From an uncultured Tenacibaculum sp. (GTDB lineage: Bacteria > Bacteroidota > Bacteroidia > Flavobacteriales > Flavobacteriaceae): 64,000 nt of DNA. The notes under the pieces are model-generated. The model worked only from the letters and a program-made list of their open reading frames with translations. It was not told where the DNA came from and ran no database searches. Below, piece by piece: positions 8,677 to 17,098 of this stretch (its first letter is position 1; every line of letters starts with the position of its first letter). A program made the position numbers and the translations under genes. The DNA lies in assembly GCA_947501615.1 (NCBI GenBank), contig CANMWK010000010.1:62001-126000 (forward strand), in the 5' to 3' direction.

Positions 8677-8746
8677 TGACTTTAATTACGATTGATCTCT
8701 TGTAATACAACTCGTTGTGCATTTAGAAACTTAAATTCTTTTTGAC

Positions 8747-8800
8747 TGTCAGTTCGAGTGCTTTGAAAAAGCATTTGCGAGGATTCAGTCGTTAAGAAAG
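8747..8800 (+). repeat. Intergenic REP-like element, copy 2
   Basis: The 13-nt head TGTCAGTTCGAGT (8747-8759) is identical to the complement of 6550-6562. It is followed by a small hairpin, TGCTTTGAAAAAGCA (8759-8773). The element sits in the gap between convergent genes, and the end is not sharply defined. Confidence 0.5.
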
Positions 8801-8810
8801 GTGTTATTTC

Positions 8811-10745
8811 TTAATTACAAGAATTATTCTCAATATCTATATTAACACCATCTGTAGTGTTTATTTTAATGCATTCTAGATTGTTGCCCATAACGGCAAT
8901 GGTATTATCTTTAATCATTAGATTTTTGCAACCAGCATCTAATCTTATACCATTAGAGCTAGTTGATGTGATTGAGTTATTGATGATTTTTCCGTTTTCA
9001 GAATTTACAATCCTTACACCTCCTTGAGAAATTGTGTTGTCAATAAATTCAAAACCATTTGTTTTACTAAAGCTGGAAGTATTTTCTGAAGTTATTATAT
9101 TGTTTGCTACAATCAACTTAAAATTTTCTTGTTCACTCTTCTCATTTACATTTACAAACTTTAAAGGAGTTCTTGTAACTTTTATAGTATTCCCTTTTGA
9201 TGCTCCGCCAACAATAACATTGTCCATATACTCAACATTAGGGTGACTTACAATACCATCACTGTTTTCTTTAGAACTTGTTATGATATTGTCATATATT
9301 TTTGCATTTCTGATTGTTGTTATTCTGAGTCCAGTTTTACAATTCGTTATTTTATTAGCATAAGCCTCTAAATCCTTATTGCTAATAGTCATGCCAATAG
9401 CATAGTTTTCAATACTATTACCATAAACTTTACCATTGTAATTGTCATCATATCGATCTGCTCTACCAGCCACTATTGCTGTACCATTATTTATATTTTT
9501 ATCGGTTGTAGCAATAATTTCATTGTTTCTAATAATTGTACCTATAGAAGTAGAGTAAGAAATAGAGTTTTCAAATTTATTGCCCTCAATAGTAACTCTA
9601 TCACCCGTATGAACTGTTACAGCTCCAATACGACTTCCTTTTTCAGTATTGTTTTTAATAAAAATATCTTCAGCTATTTCAGAAATACCCCTAGGATTAC
9701 CATGTCTAACAGCTTCTACATCAACAGCAAAACCAGGAGCAATACCTGTAGATTTATTTGTATGTATACTAGCATCTATAAAATCATTTTTTTCTACAGT
9801 AATATTTCTTCCATCTGTAATAGAAATATGGTTACGTCTACTTCTCAACATTACGTTATTAGTAATTAAAACATTATCACAATACGTGTAATGAGGATCA
9901 AAAGAATGTCCATGAGCATGAACGTCTATGGCATCACCAGTAGCATCTTCAAATCTAATATTCTTAAAAACCGAGTTTTTGGTACCTGTTATACGTAAAA
10001 GATGTCCCCATTCATGTGTACTACTAATTGTAGTATAATCATGACTATCTCTATCTCCGTGTAAAACACCACCATCTATTGTAACATTATCAGCGGTAAA
10101 AGTTGCTAATAATGTTGGTCTTATAGCCGCATTAGGTTGCATTCTTAAATGCGTATTGTCGGTCATTTTAAGAGTAAAATCAGAAGGGACATTAATGGCT
10201 GCTTCAGAAGGTAGTATATCTGGTTCATCAACATTAAAAAAAGCATCCATTTTATCGATTTTAAATACAGAAGCTCCTAAGTTTTTAATGAAAGTCATGT
10301 TGTCTTCCAAGATGTCTCTATTTGTTCTAGAAATCTCGTTTGTTGTTACTCCTTCTACAATTCCCCATTTAGAAGGAATAAAATCAAATTCATTTTTTGT
10401 AAGTTGTATATCTCCTTGAATTGTTAAAGATTTGTTTAAAAGAGAACCATCAATCTTACCATTTTCAGTAAAATTTAAAGTTCCGTTTTCGATTTTCCCT
10501 TGATTGAAAAGAATTGTAATGGCTTTGGGAAGAGTAATAGTTTTTCCATCCAAATTTAAAGAACAATCGATAGTAATAGTTTCTCCTTCTTTCGCATTCG
10601 ATAGATCGAAATTACATGGTGTATTAGAAGAAGTATCGGGCTCTTCAGGTATTGGGTTTTCTAAACTAGGTCCTTCAATTGTATCTTTACTACAAGCAGT
10701 AAGGTAAAACAATGATAACAATACTATGGGGATTATTTTTTTCAT
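8811..10745 (-). CDS. Secreted right-handed beta-helix lipoprotein
   Basis: The product is 644 residues with a lipoprotein signal (LLSLFYLTAC, then SKDTIEGPS). From about residue 200 it consists of parallel beta-helix rungs rich in asparagine ladders (ITNNVMLRSRRNHISITDG, NITVEKNDFIDAS, then repeats of the form xxIxxNxI up to the C-terminus). This fold occurs in pectate lyases, NosD-type proteins and carbohydrate epimerases or lyases. A His/Asp-rich face (RFEDATGDAIDVHAHGHSFD) near residue 270 could be an active site. No PUL genes adjoin it, so a surface polysaccharide substrate is only possible. It converges with the transglutaminase-like gene. Confidence 0.8.
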   Translation of the reverse strand: MKKIIPIVLLSLFYLTACSKDTIEGPSLENPIPEEPDTSSNTPCNFDLSNAKEGETITIDCSLNLDGKTITLPKAITILFNQGKIENGTLNFTENGKIDGSLLNKSLTIQGDIQLTKNEFDFIPSKWGIVEGVTTNEISRTNRDILEDNMTFIKNLGASVFKIDKMDAFFNVDEPDILPSEAAINVPSDFTLKMTDNTHLRMQPNAAIRPTLLATFTADNVTIDGGVLHGDRDSHDYTTISSTHEWGHLLRITGTKNSVFKNIRFEDATGDAIDVHAHGHSFDPHYTYCDNVLITNNVMLRSRRNHISITDGRNITVEKNDFIDASIHTNKSTGIAPGFAVDVEAVRHGNPRGISEIAEDIFIKNNTEKGSRIGAVTVHTGDRVTIEGNKFENSISYSTSIGTIIRNNEIIATTDKNINNGTAIVAGRADRYDDNYNGKVYGNSIENYAIGMTISNKDLEAYANKITNCKTGLRITTIRNAKIYDNIITSSKENSDGIVSHPNVEYMDNVIVGGASKGNTIKVTRTPLKFVNVNEKSEQENFKLIVANNIITSENTSSFSKTNGFEFIDNTISQGGVRIVNSENGKIINNSITSTSSNGIRLDAGCKNLMIKDNTIAVMGNNLECIKINTTDGVNIDIENNSCN

Positions 10746-10862
10746 TTTTATTCAATTAATTGTTCTTGTAACACTCTAAAAATCAAAGATAATTTTTTTA
10801 GATCGATATAGAAGTGTTGCTATACTTTAGTATACTTAAAGCTTAAATTTGCTCATTTTGGA

Positions 10863-10906
10863 GGTTAATACGATTAACGACTAAAAATGCGTATTAGCCG
10901 TTTTTT
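10863..10906 (+). terminator. Orphan terminator-like hairpin
   Basis: GGTTAATACG (10863-10872) pairs with CGTATTAGCC (10890-10899) with one G-U pair, followed by six Ts on the plus strand. No plus-strand gene precedes it; both flanking genes run on the minus strand. It could end an antisense or small RNA, or fold in the leader of the beta-helix gene. Confidence 0.55.
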
Positions 10907-11060
10907 CCTTTCCACTTCAAAGGCTATGCTTTGTTTAAAGAAAAAATAATTCAACTAATTTATGCGAAATTTTTAATTGTAAATGAATCTTTCTCACGTT
11001 TGGCATTCATAGATAAATATATCTATAGCTTTGAATTAAAGTAGAAGCCTATTTTTTATC

Positions 11061-11090
11061 AAAAAAAACACCCGAAAAGATTCGGGTGTT
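11061..11090 (-). terminator. Rho-independent terminator of the toxin/immunity operon
   Basis: AACACCCGAA and TTCGGGTGTT (11067-11076 and 11081-11090) form a 10-bp stem with a 4-nt loop. On the minus strand it is followed by a T-run (complement of the eight As at 11061-11068), 20 bp after the stop of the 142-residue gene. Confidence 0.92.
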
Positions 11091-11110
11091 AGCAATTATC
11101 ATGATGAGAA

Positions 11111-11539
11111 TTATCGTTCTTCACTGATTAAAAATTCAAGCCATTTTATAATTATTTCTTCAAATATTTTAGTCTTTATATGTCTGTCTGAATTTATAGA
11201 AGCTTCTTGTTTACCTTTTGTTATATCATTTTCATGTATAAAGAATGTTATTTCTTTTTCGACATAGGCACATGATATTTCTGAACTAATAAACTCATTT
11301 ATAGAAAACCCATTTTTAACAGAGGAGATTAAAGGTAAAATATCTTCTTTTACATCATTTGAATCATTCCAATGACGTAAAAATCCTTCAATATAATTAT
11401 GAGAATTTTGTCTTTTACTTACTACATCTAAAAATAGCTCATTATCAATTGATTTATAGAATGTGATATCATATTCATGTATAGAGAATTCTATTTTCTT
11501 TATTATATCAATATTTGTATTAAATCTACTATTAGTCAT
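11111..11539 (-). CDS. Putative immunity protein for the EndoU toxin
   Basis: This small (142 aa), acidic protein has no signal peptide, as expected for a cytoplasmic immunity protein. It starts 1 bp after the stop of the EndoU gene and ends at a strong terminator. I do not recognise a named domain. The assignment rests on the conserved order in polymorphic toxin loci, where the immunity gene directly follows the toxin module. The sequence has strand/helix alternation (FSIHEYDITFYKS, then CAYVEKEITFFIHENDIT). The alternative is a hypothetical protein unrelated to the toxin. Confidence 0.6.
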   Translation of the reverse strand: MTNSRFNTNIDIIKKIEFSIHEYDITFYKSIDNELFLDVVSKRQNSHNYIEGFLRHWNDSNDVKEDILPLISSVKNGFSINEFISSEISCAYVEKEITFFIHENDITKGKQEASINSDRHIKTKIFEEIIIKWLEFLISEER

Positions 11540-11540
11540 T

Positions 11541-12281
11541 TTATAAAATTATAGGGTATGCTGTCTTTATAACACCATCTCTTATTACTATTTCTATAAT
11601 TGAATTATCAGTTGTTCTTCCTCTAAAAACATTAGCTCCACTTTCTACTCTATTAAATGATTTTGTTTTAAAAGCATTTGCTAATTCAGCTTGTATTTTT
11701 TGTTTACTCCAAGAGTCAGGGAAAAAAGATGACCTTTTATTGATCCAACCATCTATCCAACCTCCAGAACCATCTCCTTTTTTTCCGTATATCTCTATTT
11801 TAACACTATAAAAATCATTTGGAGAAGCATTTGAAGGATTTTTTGTTCCTGTTTTGAATCTAATATCTCCTTGCCTAAATCCATTAATTTGATTATTTGG
11901 AACATTGACAGCTATTTTAGAGTGAACTCCACGTATACCCCTAATTCTACCTAATTCAAATTTAATATCACCTTTAAAAATATGATCATTTAAATCTACA
12001 TTTGACAGAATATTGTTAAAGTTTTTTAAAAAATCAGGATCTTTTCTAAGTTGCTTAAAAGCATCATCTCCTAAATCATCAATTTTCTTTAATGCGTCGA
12101 CTAAACTAGGGTTGTCTTTTATCGCATTTTTTAACTGCGGATTACCATTAATCTCATCAACAAGATTTTTAAGTATAGGGCAGTCATTATTAATTAAGTT
12201 TAATGATCTATTAGCATTACTTTGCGCAAAAGATAATTGTATTACTAAAAGAAAACTTATATATAGAATTAATTTTTTCAT
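11541..12281 (-). CDS. Secreted protein with C-terminal bacterial EndoU-type nuclease domain
   Basis: The product is 246 residues with a cleavable signal peptide (LYISFLLVIQLSFAQ). Residues 95-246 look like a bacterial EndoU RNase toxin domain: H100 in NDHIFKGDI, H120 in GIRGVHSKIAVN, the SSFFPDSWSKQKIQAELANAF segment (split at 184-204) and the terminal IKTAYPI. EndoU toxins cleave RNA in competing cells. Residues 66-92 repeat the end of the 588-residue upstream protein (IDDLGDDAFKQLRKDPDFLK against LDDLGLDDTLRKDPDIIK), a linker found before toxin domains in Bacteroidota polymorphic toxins. It is unusually short for such a toxin and has its own signal peptide. It lies between the probable immunity gene and the large lipoprotein. 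Confidence 0.75.
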   Translation of the reverse strand: MKKLILYISFLLVIQLSFAQSNANRSLNLINNDCPILKNLVDEINGNPQLKNAIKDNPSLVDALKKIDDLGDDAFKQLRKDPDFLKNFNNILSNVDLNDHIFKGDIKFELGRIRGIRGVHSKIAVNVPNNQINGFRQGDIRFKTGTKNPSNASPNDFYSVKIEIYGKKGDGSGGWIDGWINKRSSFFPDSWSKQKIQAELANAFKTKSFNRVESGANVFRGRTTDNSIIEIVIRDGVIKTAYPIIL

Positions 12282-12307
12282 TGTTTTTTGTTTGTGAGTT
12301 TTAAACC

Positions 12308-14074
12308 TTAATTACAGTCAATTTTTTGGAAAGCTTTGATAATATCTGGATCTTTTCTTAATGTATCGTCTAATCCAAGATCATCTAATCTTTTACTGGT
12401 TTTGGTGAAAATTTCAACTTCATCTGCTCCTCGAACAATAACCTCTCCAGCATCATTTACTAATTCTAGAGCGCCATTTGCTCTGTTAGTTTTAACACGA
12501 AACCCTTTTTTAATGACGTTTGTTAGGGTATCTCTGAAATTAACAATTTTTCGCCAAGCCCTAGCTAATTTTACTCCTATTTTACCAGTTTCAATAAAAC
12601 CTTTAATAAAACCACCTCCCACGAGATCTACAATTAAACCTCCTATGGCTAAGGCAATAGTAAAAGTACTACCATCTTGAAAGCCTCTAAAAAGATCAAT
12701 AACATCGCTAAAAGGTATAAGAGAGACCAATACTTCGCCGGCAACTCCAGCAAATAACTGTCCAAGAACTTTCCATTCATCTGCATTTCTAGGCCAATAT
12801 TGTTTTAATTCCTGTAAAAAAGAGAAAATAGACATTGCATTTTCTTTTTTATGTATTTCTTTATTAAATTCCTTCAGCCTAATTATATCTGTTGTGTTTT
12901 TTGCCTGAAAAACCAATCGGGCTAGCTCTGCAAGTTGACCATTAACTTCAAGTCTTTCTAAAAAGTTTAAATCTAGGTGCTTTATAGCTAGTAGGATAGG
13001 TTTAAACTCGTTGTAACGACCACTATTTGTGCCTACTAAATATAAACTAACAAGATCTATAAATGTATTTATTTCATATTCTGAAGTTAAATCCGCAACA
13101 GTTCCTTCATTCATGAAAATACTAGTGGTTTTATTAATTAAGGTTTTTACCTCTTGTGAGTAACCACTTTCTATATACAAGTTCCCAAACTCGTTAGCAA
13201 CAGCTCTATTCGCTCCCATCCATAACTGTTGTAATGGTCCTAGCTCTCTAAGAAAATCAGTAAATTTTCTGTCATTATATGCACTTGTTAAAGGGGCTGT
13301 AACGGATAAACTAGCACCACCACCAGAAGTTCCTGAATTATCTCCAGATGTGTGTCCTGAAGTATTACCAGTTCCACCTGTAGTATTATTCCCATGACCT
13401 GAAGAACCGCCTGAGCCTCCACTAGAAGAGCAATCTTCTTCATTTATATAGCTAACTGTACAATCACTTCCTGTTGGACTATCAAAACTACCAGTACAAC
13501 TTTTTCCTATTTCATCACCATATTCATGTCCTTTAGTATCGCAATAAGTAGTTTTACAATCTATAGATTTAACATCAGAGATAGTCGTACAAGTATTTCC
13601 TCTATTTAAAAGAAGTCCGCCTTCAAAAGGTTTTACTTTTGTTTTGGAGTGATCAATAAAACCATCTTTATCATAATAATAAAATACTAAATGTTGTAAA
13701 AAATCACCATTAGGGTAGCTTGTTAAGACATAATTAGTGATAGTATCTGGAGATGTTTCTTCAGATATTAAAGGTACCGTGTAACTATTGTAAAATTCTG
13801 TGTGTAATTCTAGAATAGTATTTGTATCTAAAGCTAAAGTAGTATTACCTCCTCTACTTTGTAAATTATTATTGGTTTCTCCTATACTTTGTAGTTTATG
13901 AGCAGCATTACTATTTATAGATTTTAATGATTCCAAATTAAGGAATGCACTTTTTAAATCCTCTGTATTATTGTTTTCTATTGGTATTACCTCATGATCA
14001 TCATTACAATTGTAAAAGAAGAACGGTAGTAGAAATAGCAATAATAGCCTTTGTAATTTTTTTTGTTTAATCAT
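12308..14074 (-). CDS. Large lipoprotein of the polymorphic-toxin locus (toxin domain absent)
   Basis: The product is 588 residues with a lipoprotein signal (LLLFLLPFFFYNC, then NDD). A beta-rich N-terminal part is followed by a Cys-rich stretch (residues about 160-215, seven Cys) and a Gly/Ser/Thr/His low-complexity linker (about 215-255). An alpha-helical region with a hydrophobic pre-toxin segment follows (DLFRGFQDGSTFTIALAIGG, then LIVDLVGGGFIKGF). The protein ends at LDDLGLDDTLRKDPDIIKAF just where a toxin domain normally begins. That ending is repeated inside the EndoU protein encoded 26 bp downstream. It is probably the delivery part of a polymorphic toxin that has lost or been separated from its effector domain. 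Confidence 0.65.
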   Translation of the reverse strand: MIKQKKLQRLLLLFLLPFFFYNCNDDHEVIPIENNNTEDLKSAFLNLESLKSINSNAAHKLQSIGETNNNLQSRGGNTTLALDTNTILELHTEFYNSYTVPLISEETSPDTITNYVLTSYPNGDFLQHLVFYYYDKDGFIDHSKTKVKPFEGGLLLNRGNTCTTISDVKSIDCKTTYCDTKGHEYGDEIGKSCTGSFDSPTGSDCTVSYINEEDCSSSGGSGGSSGHGNNTTGGTGNTSGHTSGDNSGTSGGGASLSVTAPLTSAYNDRKFTDFLRELGPLQQLWMGANRAVANEFGNLYIESGYSQEVKTLINKTTSIFMNEGTVADLTSEYEINTFIDLVSLYLVGTNSGRYNEFKPILLAIKHLDLNFLERLEVNGQLAELARLVFQAKNTTDIIRLKEFNKEIHKKENAMSIFSFLQELKQYWPRNADEWKVLGQLFAGVAGEVLVSLIPFSDVIDLFRGFQDGSTFTIALAIGGLIVDLVGGGFIKGFIETGKIGVKLARAWRKIVNFRDTLTNVIKKGFRVKTNRANGALELVNDAGEVIVRGADEVEIFTKTSKRLDDLGLDDTLRKDPDIIKAFQKIDCN

Positions 14075-14488
14075 TGTAATCTTTCTTTAATGGTTTTTAA
14101 TTGTGCGAAATTAATTTTAAAAATTTTGAAGTCAGTACGGGCGAACCACACTTTTGGTGTGGCTCACCCACACTTTTTTATCAAATATTTTCTTGCTCAA
14201 TAGTTAATCTTAATAGAAAATGTTACCCATAAAATTCAAAAAAGTTTTTCAAGTTGAAAAAATCAATCCTATAGTAGATCATATAAAAAGTATATATAAT
14301 AACAACCAATGTCAATCTAGACTAGTTTTAGATTCTTATCATAAGTTTTTGGTTTCTAAAGTTATGAGGTATTGAAAACGAGTCTAGCACAAGTGAGATT
14401 GGTTAGATATTAACATCGTAAGCATTACAAACAGTAATGATGTAAAAAGTTATTTATTTAAAGTCAGATGGTACTATATAGTTGCAAT
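14075..14488. other. Gene-free 414-bp spacer with alternative hairpins
   Basis: No credible coding frame. Three alternating segments CCACAC (14146-14151), GTGTGG (14157-14162) and CCACAC (14168-14173) can form two mutually exclusive hairpins, and the second is followed on the plus strand by a six-T run. On the minus strand this is the leader of the 588-residue lipoprotein gene, starting about 70 bp upstream of its ATG. The rest is AT-rich promoter-like DNA. Confidence 0.5.
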
Positions 14489-15985
14489 TTACTCCACCAA
14501 GAACTCTTCTAAAACATCAGCTATTTTACGATTATCAGAGAGTTGAGGTATCTTATTTTGCCCACCGAATTTTCCAATAGATTTCATGTATTCATGAAAT
14601 CCACCTTTTTTTACTTTTCTAATTAGTAATGGGCGTAATACTTTTCCTTCAATTAAATCTTGATAATAGATATTTTGTTGCTGCATCGAAGTATCAATTT
14701 TTGCAGCCATTTCTTCTAAATTATCTGGCTCATTTTCAAATTCAATAAACCACTCATGATATGGTAATCCAGATTCCGGATTTACTTGTGGAGCTACAGT
14801 GAATTCACTTACATTTATAGTAGTTCCAACAATAGCATCGTTTAATGCTTTTTCAACTTCTTTACCAATAACATGCTCACCAAATGCAGATATAAAATGC
14901 TTAATTCTACCTGTAACTTTAATTCGGTATGGAGATAATGAAGTAAATTCAACAGTATCACCAATATTATACCCCCATAGTCCGGCAGTTGTATTTAAAA
15001 TAATAACATAGTTTACCCCTAATTGTACATCTTTTAAGGAAATACGAGTCGGATTTTCATCAAAGAATTCAGTAGCAGGAATAAACTCATAAAAAATACC
15101 AGAATCAAGCTGTAATAACATTCCTTTTTCTTTTTGAGAATCTTGGAACGCTATAAAACCTTCTGAAGCGGGATATAATTCTATATAATCGATTTTTTTA
15201 CCAATTAAGGCTTCAAATTTATTCTTATAAGGTTCGAAGTTTACACCACCATAAATAAAGAAATTGAAGTTTGGAAAAATCTCAGATATTGTTTTTCCTG
15301 TCTTATCAATTAGTTTTTCAAAATACATCTGAACCCAAGAAGGAATTCCACTAATTACACTCATGTTTTCAGGTAGTGTTTCATCAACAATCTTGTCTAC
15401 TTTTGTGTCCCAATCTTCGATACAATTTGTTTCCCAACTTGGTAACCTATTCTTTAATAAATACCCAGGTACATAATGCGCAACAATACCACTTAATCGA
15501 CCTAGTTTAATTCCGTTTTTATCTGTTAACACCGGGCTACCTTGTAAGAAAATCATTTTTCCGTTTACAAAAGAAGCATCTTTAGTTTCATTAATATAAA
15601 ATAACAAAGCATTTCGTGCCGACTTAATATGTGTTGGCATCGATTCTTTAGTGATAGGAATATATTTTGCGCCAGATGTTGTTCCAGATGTTTTCGCAAA
15701 GTAAATGGGTTTACCTTTCCACAAAATATTCTCTTCTCCAGCAACCATTCTATCTACATACGGACGCAAACCTTCGTAATCGTTAACGGCAACCCGTGCT
15801 TTAAAATCTTCATAAGAATTGATAGAAACAAAATCGTGATCTTTTCCGAAAGCTGTTTTACATCCTTCTGCAACTAAATATTGAAATACTTTTTCTTGTG
15901 TTTCAACAGGTTTAGAAGCCCATTTATTAACTTGTTTTACAGCTCGTTTTGCGAAAGGAATTGCTAAAAAGGATTTTAAAGACAT
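14489..15985 (-). CDS. GH3 auxin-responsive-promoter family acyl-adenylating enzyme
   Basis: This 498-residue protein has the adenylate-forming motif FAKTSGTTSGAKYIPIT near residue 105 and the ATP-binding stretch IELYPASEGFIAFQD near 275. The C-terminal part WGYNIGDTVEFTS, then RIKVTGRIKHFISAFGEHV, completes the family pattern. In plants, members conjugate amino acids to hormones. Bacterial homologues are common in Bacteroidota but their substrate is unknown. It is cytoplasmic and monocistronic. The name GH3 here has no relation to glycoside hydrolase family 3. Confidence 0.88.
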   Translation of the reverse strand: MSLKSFLAIPFAKRAVKQVNKWASKPVETQEKVFQYLVAEGCKTAFGKDHDFVSINSYEDFKARVAVNDYEGLRPYVDRMVAGEENILWKGKPIYFAKTSGTTSGAKYIPITKESMPTHIKSARNALLFYINETKDASFVNGKMIFLQGSPVLTDKNGIKLGRLSGIVAHYVPGYLLKNRLPSWETNCIEDWDTKVDKIVDETLPENMSVISGIPSWVQMYFEKLIDKTGKTISEIFPNFNFFIYGGVNFEPYKNKFEALIGKKIDYIELYPASEGFIAFQDSQKEKGMLLQLDSGIFYEFIPATEFFDENPTRISLKDVQLGVNYVIILNTTAGLWGYNIGDTVEFTSLSPYRIKVTGRIKHFISAFGEHVIGKEVEKALNDAIVGTTINVSEFTVAPQVNPESGLPYHEWFIEFENEPDNLEEMAAKIDTSMQQQNIYYQDLIEGKVLRPLLIRKVKKGGFHEYMKSIGKFGGQNKIPQLSDNRKIADVLEEFLVE

Positions 15986-16128
15986 AAATCGTACTGTAGA
16001 TTTTAGATCGCTTCGCTTTTAGAAGCAAGAGTTGAAATATTTTTGGTAAAGTTATTAATCTTATTGGAAACTATACGATTTCTGAGGTTAATTTAGTTTT
16101 GCTCCTAGAAGTAATAAAAAATACTTTT

Positions 16129-16190
16129 ACCTACAACCTACAACCTACAACCTACAACCTACAACCTACAACCTACAACCTACAACCTAC
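16129..16190. repeat. Heptanucleotide tandem repeat (ACCTACA, about 8.9 copies)
   Basis: Sixty-two bases of perfect ACCTACA units run into the 3' end of the M23 peptidase gene. The TAG stop of that gene (complement of 16187-16189) is part of the array. The array is a candidate slippage tract, although length changes downstream of the stop would not alter the protein. Confidence 0.97.
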
Positions 16191-17053
16191 TCAAAATTAA
16201 TATAAGTTGTTGGATTTATAGGATAACCATTGTTCCACAGTTCAAAATGAAGATGCGGACCTGTTGTTAATTCACCTGTAGAACCTACACTAGCAATAAC
16301 TTCACCAGATTTTACAAAGTCACCTTGTTGTTTTAGTAATTGTCCGTTATGCTTATATACAGATATGTAATTGTTGGAGTGTTGAACTGTAATAATGTAG
16401 CCAGTTTCAGCCGTCCAACCCGAAAGAATAACGGTACCATCTGCAATTGATCTTACAGGAGTTCCTGTTTTGGCCACAATATCTATAGCAAAATGTTTGT
16501 TGGCAGCGTTGAAAGATTGTGTTACGTTACCCGTAATTGGAGCAAAAAATACAATTTTAGCTTTATTAGAATTACCAGCGGCTAGGGCATAACGGTCTTT
16601 TTGTTCAATCTGAGCTCTAAATTGTAAGTCTTGCGCCGAAGCTTCTAATTTTTTGTCATCTATAGTGGTTTTATCTACTTCATTTCGAATAGAATCAATA
16701 GACTCAGGTTCTATATCCCCTGTTAAAACCGGACGAATAGCTTGTGTGAACTTTTCTAATACAGCTAAACGAATTCGTAAAGAATCTGCTTTATACGTTA
16801 ATTGACTTGCATCTTTCTTTAATTTTGTAGAAGAATAACCTGGAATGTATTCTTTTAAAGAAGTAAAAGCGATTAAAAATGTAGTAAGTGTAATTAACAA
16901 TACAGAGAAAATACCGCCAAATACAAATACATTTAAACGAGATAACTTTAAAGAAAAACGTTCCTGAAATGTATCTTCATTTAAAACTACCAATCTATAT
17001 TTATCGGTAAGTTTTTGTTTTAATTTACTCGGTTTTTTCTTGTTTTTAGCCAC
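16187..17053 (-). CDS. Membrane-anchored M23-family peptidoglycan endopeptidase
   Basis: The product is 288 residues. A basic cytoplasmic N-terminus is followed by one membrane segment (FGGIFSVLLITLTTFLIAF, residues about 46-64), a helical, coiled-coil-like region, and a LytM/M23 domain at about 170-288. Zinc ligands are visible in NKHFAIDIV and in PHLHFELW, the HxH motif. Such proteins cut peptide crosslinks or act as regulators of cell-wall hydrolysis and division. It precedes nadD on the same strand by 45 bp of gap. The 3' end abuts a heptamer repeat. Confidence 0.9.
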   Translation of the reverse strand: MAKNKKKPSKLKQKLTDKYRLVVLNEDTFQERFSLKLSRLNVFVFGGIFSVLLITLTTFLIAFTSLKEYIPGYSSTKLKKDASQLTYKADSLRIRLAVLEKFTQAIRPVLTGDIEPESIDSIRNEVDKTTIDDKKLEASAQDLQFRAQIEQKDRYALAAGNSNKAKIVFFAPITGNVTQSFNAANKHFAIDIVAKTGTPVRSIADGTVILSGWTAETGYIITVQHSNNYISVYKHNGQLLKQQGDFVKSGEVIASVGSTGELTTGPHLHFELWNNGYPINPTTYINFE

Positions 17054-17098
17054 GAATACTAGGTTTGGAGTACCAAATATAGCGAAAAAATAGAATGC

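Larger units (their letters stand above)
10746..11110. other. Gene-free 365-bp spacer with two hairpins
   Basis: I see no credible coding frame. The spacer contains a plus-strand terminator-like hairpin (10863-10906), the minus-strand terminator of the putative immunity gene (11061-11090), and a short palindrome TATAC/GTATA (10821-10834) about 75 bp upstream of the beta-helix start, where promoter DNA is expected. Confidence 0.6.

Noticed and set aside
9609..10707. Several plus-strand frames opposite the beta-helix gene
   Set aside because: They have low-complexity Ser/Phe/Ile composition and no start signals, and the minus-strand gene has clear beta-helix repeats.
16129..16190. Possible CRISPR array
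   Set aside because: The repeats are 7-bp perfect tandem units without spacers, and there are no cas genes.
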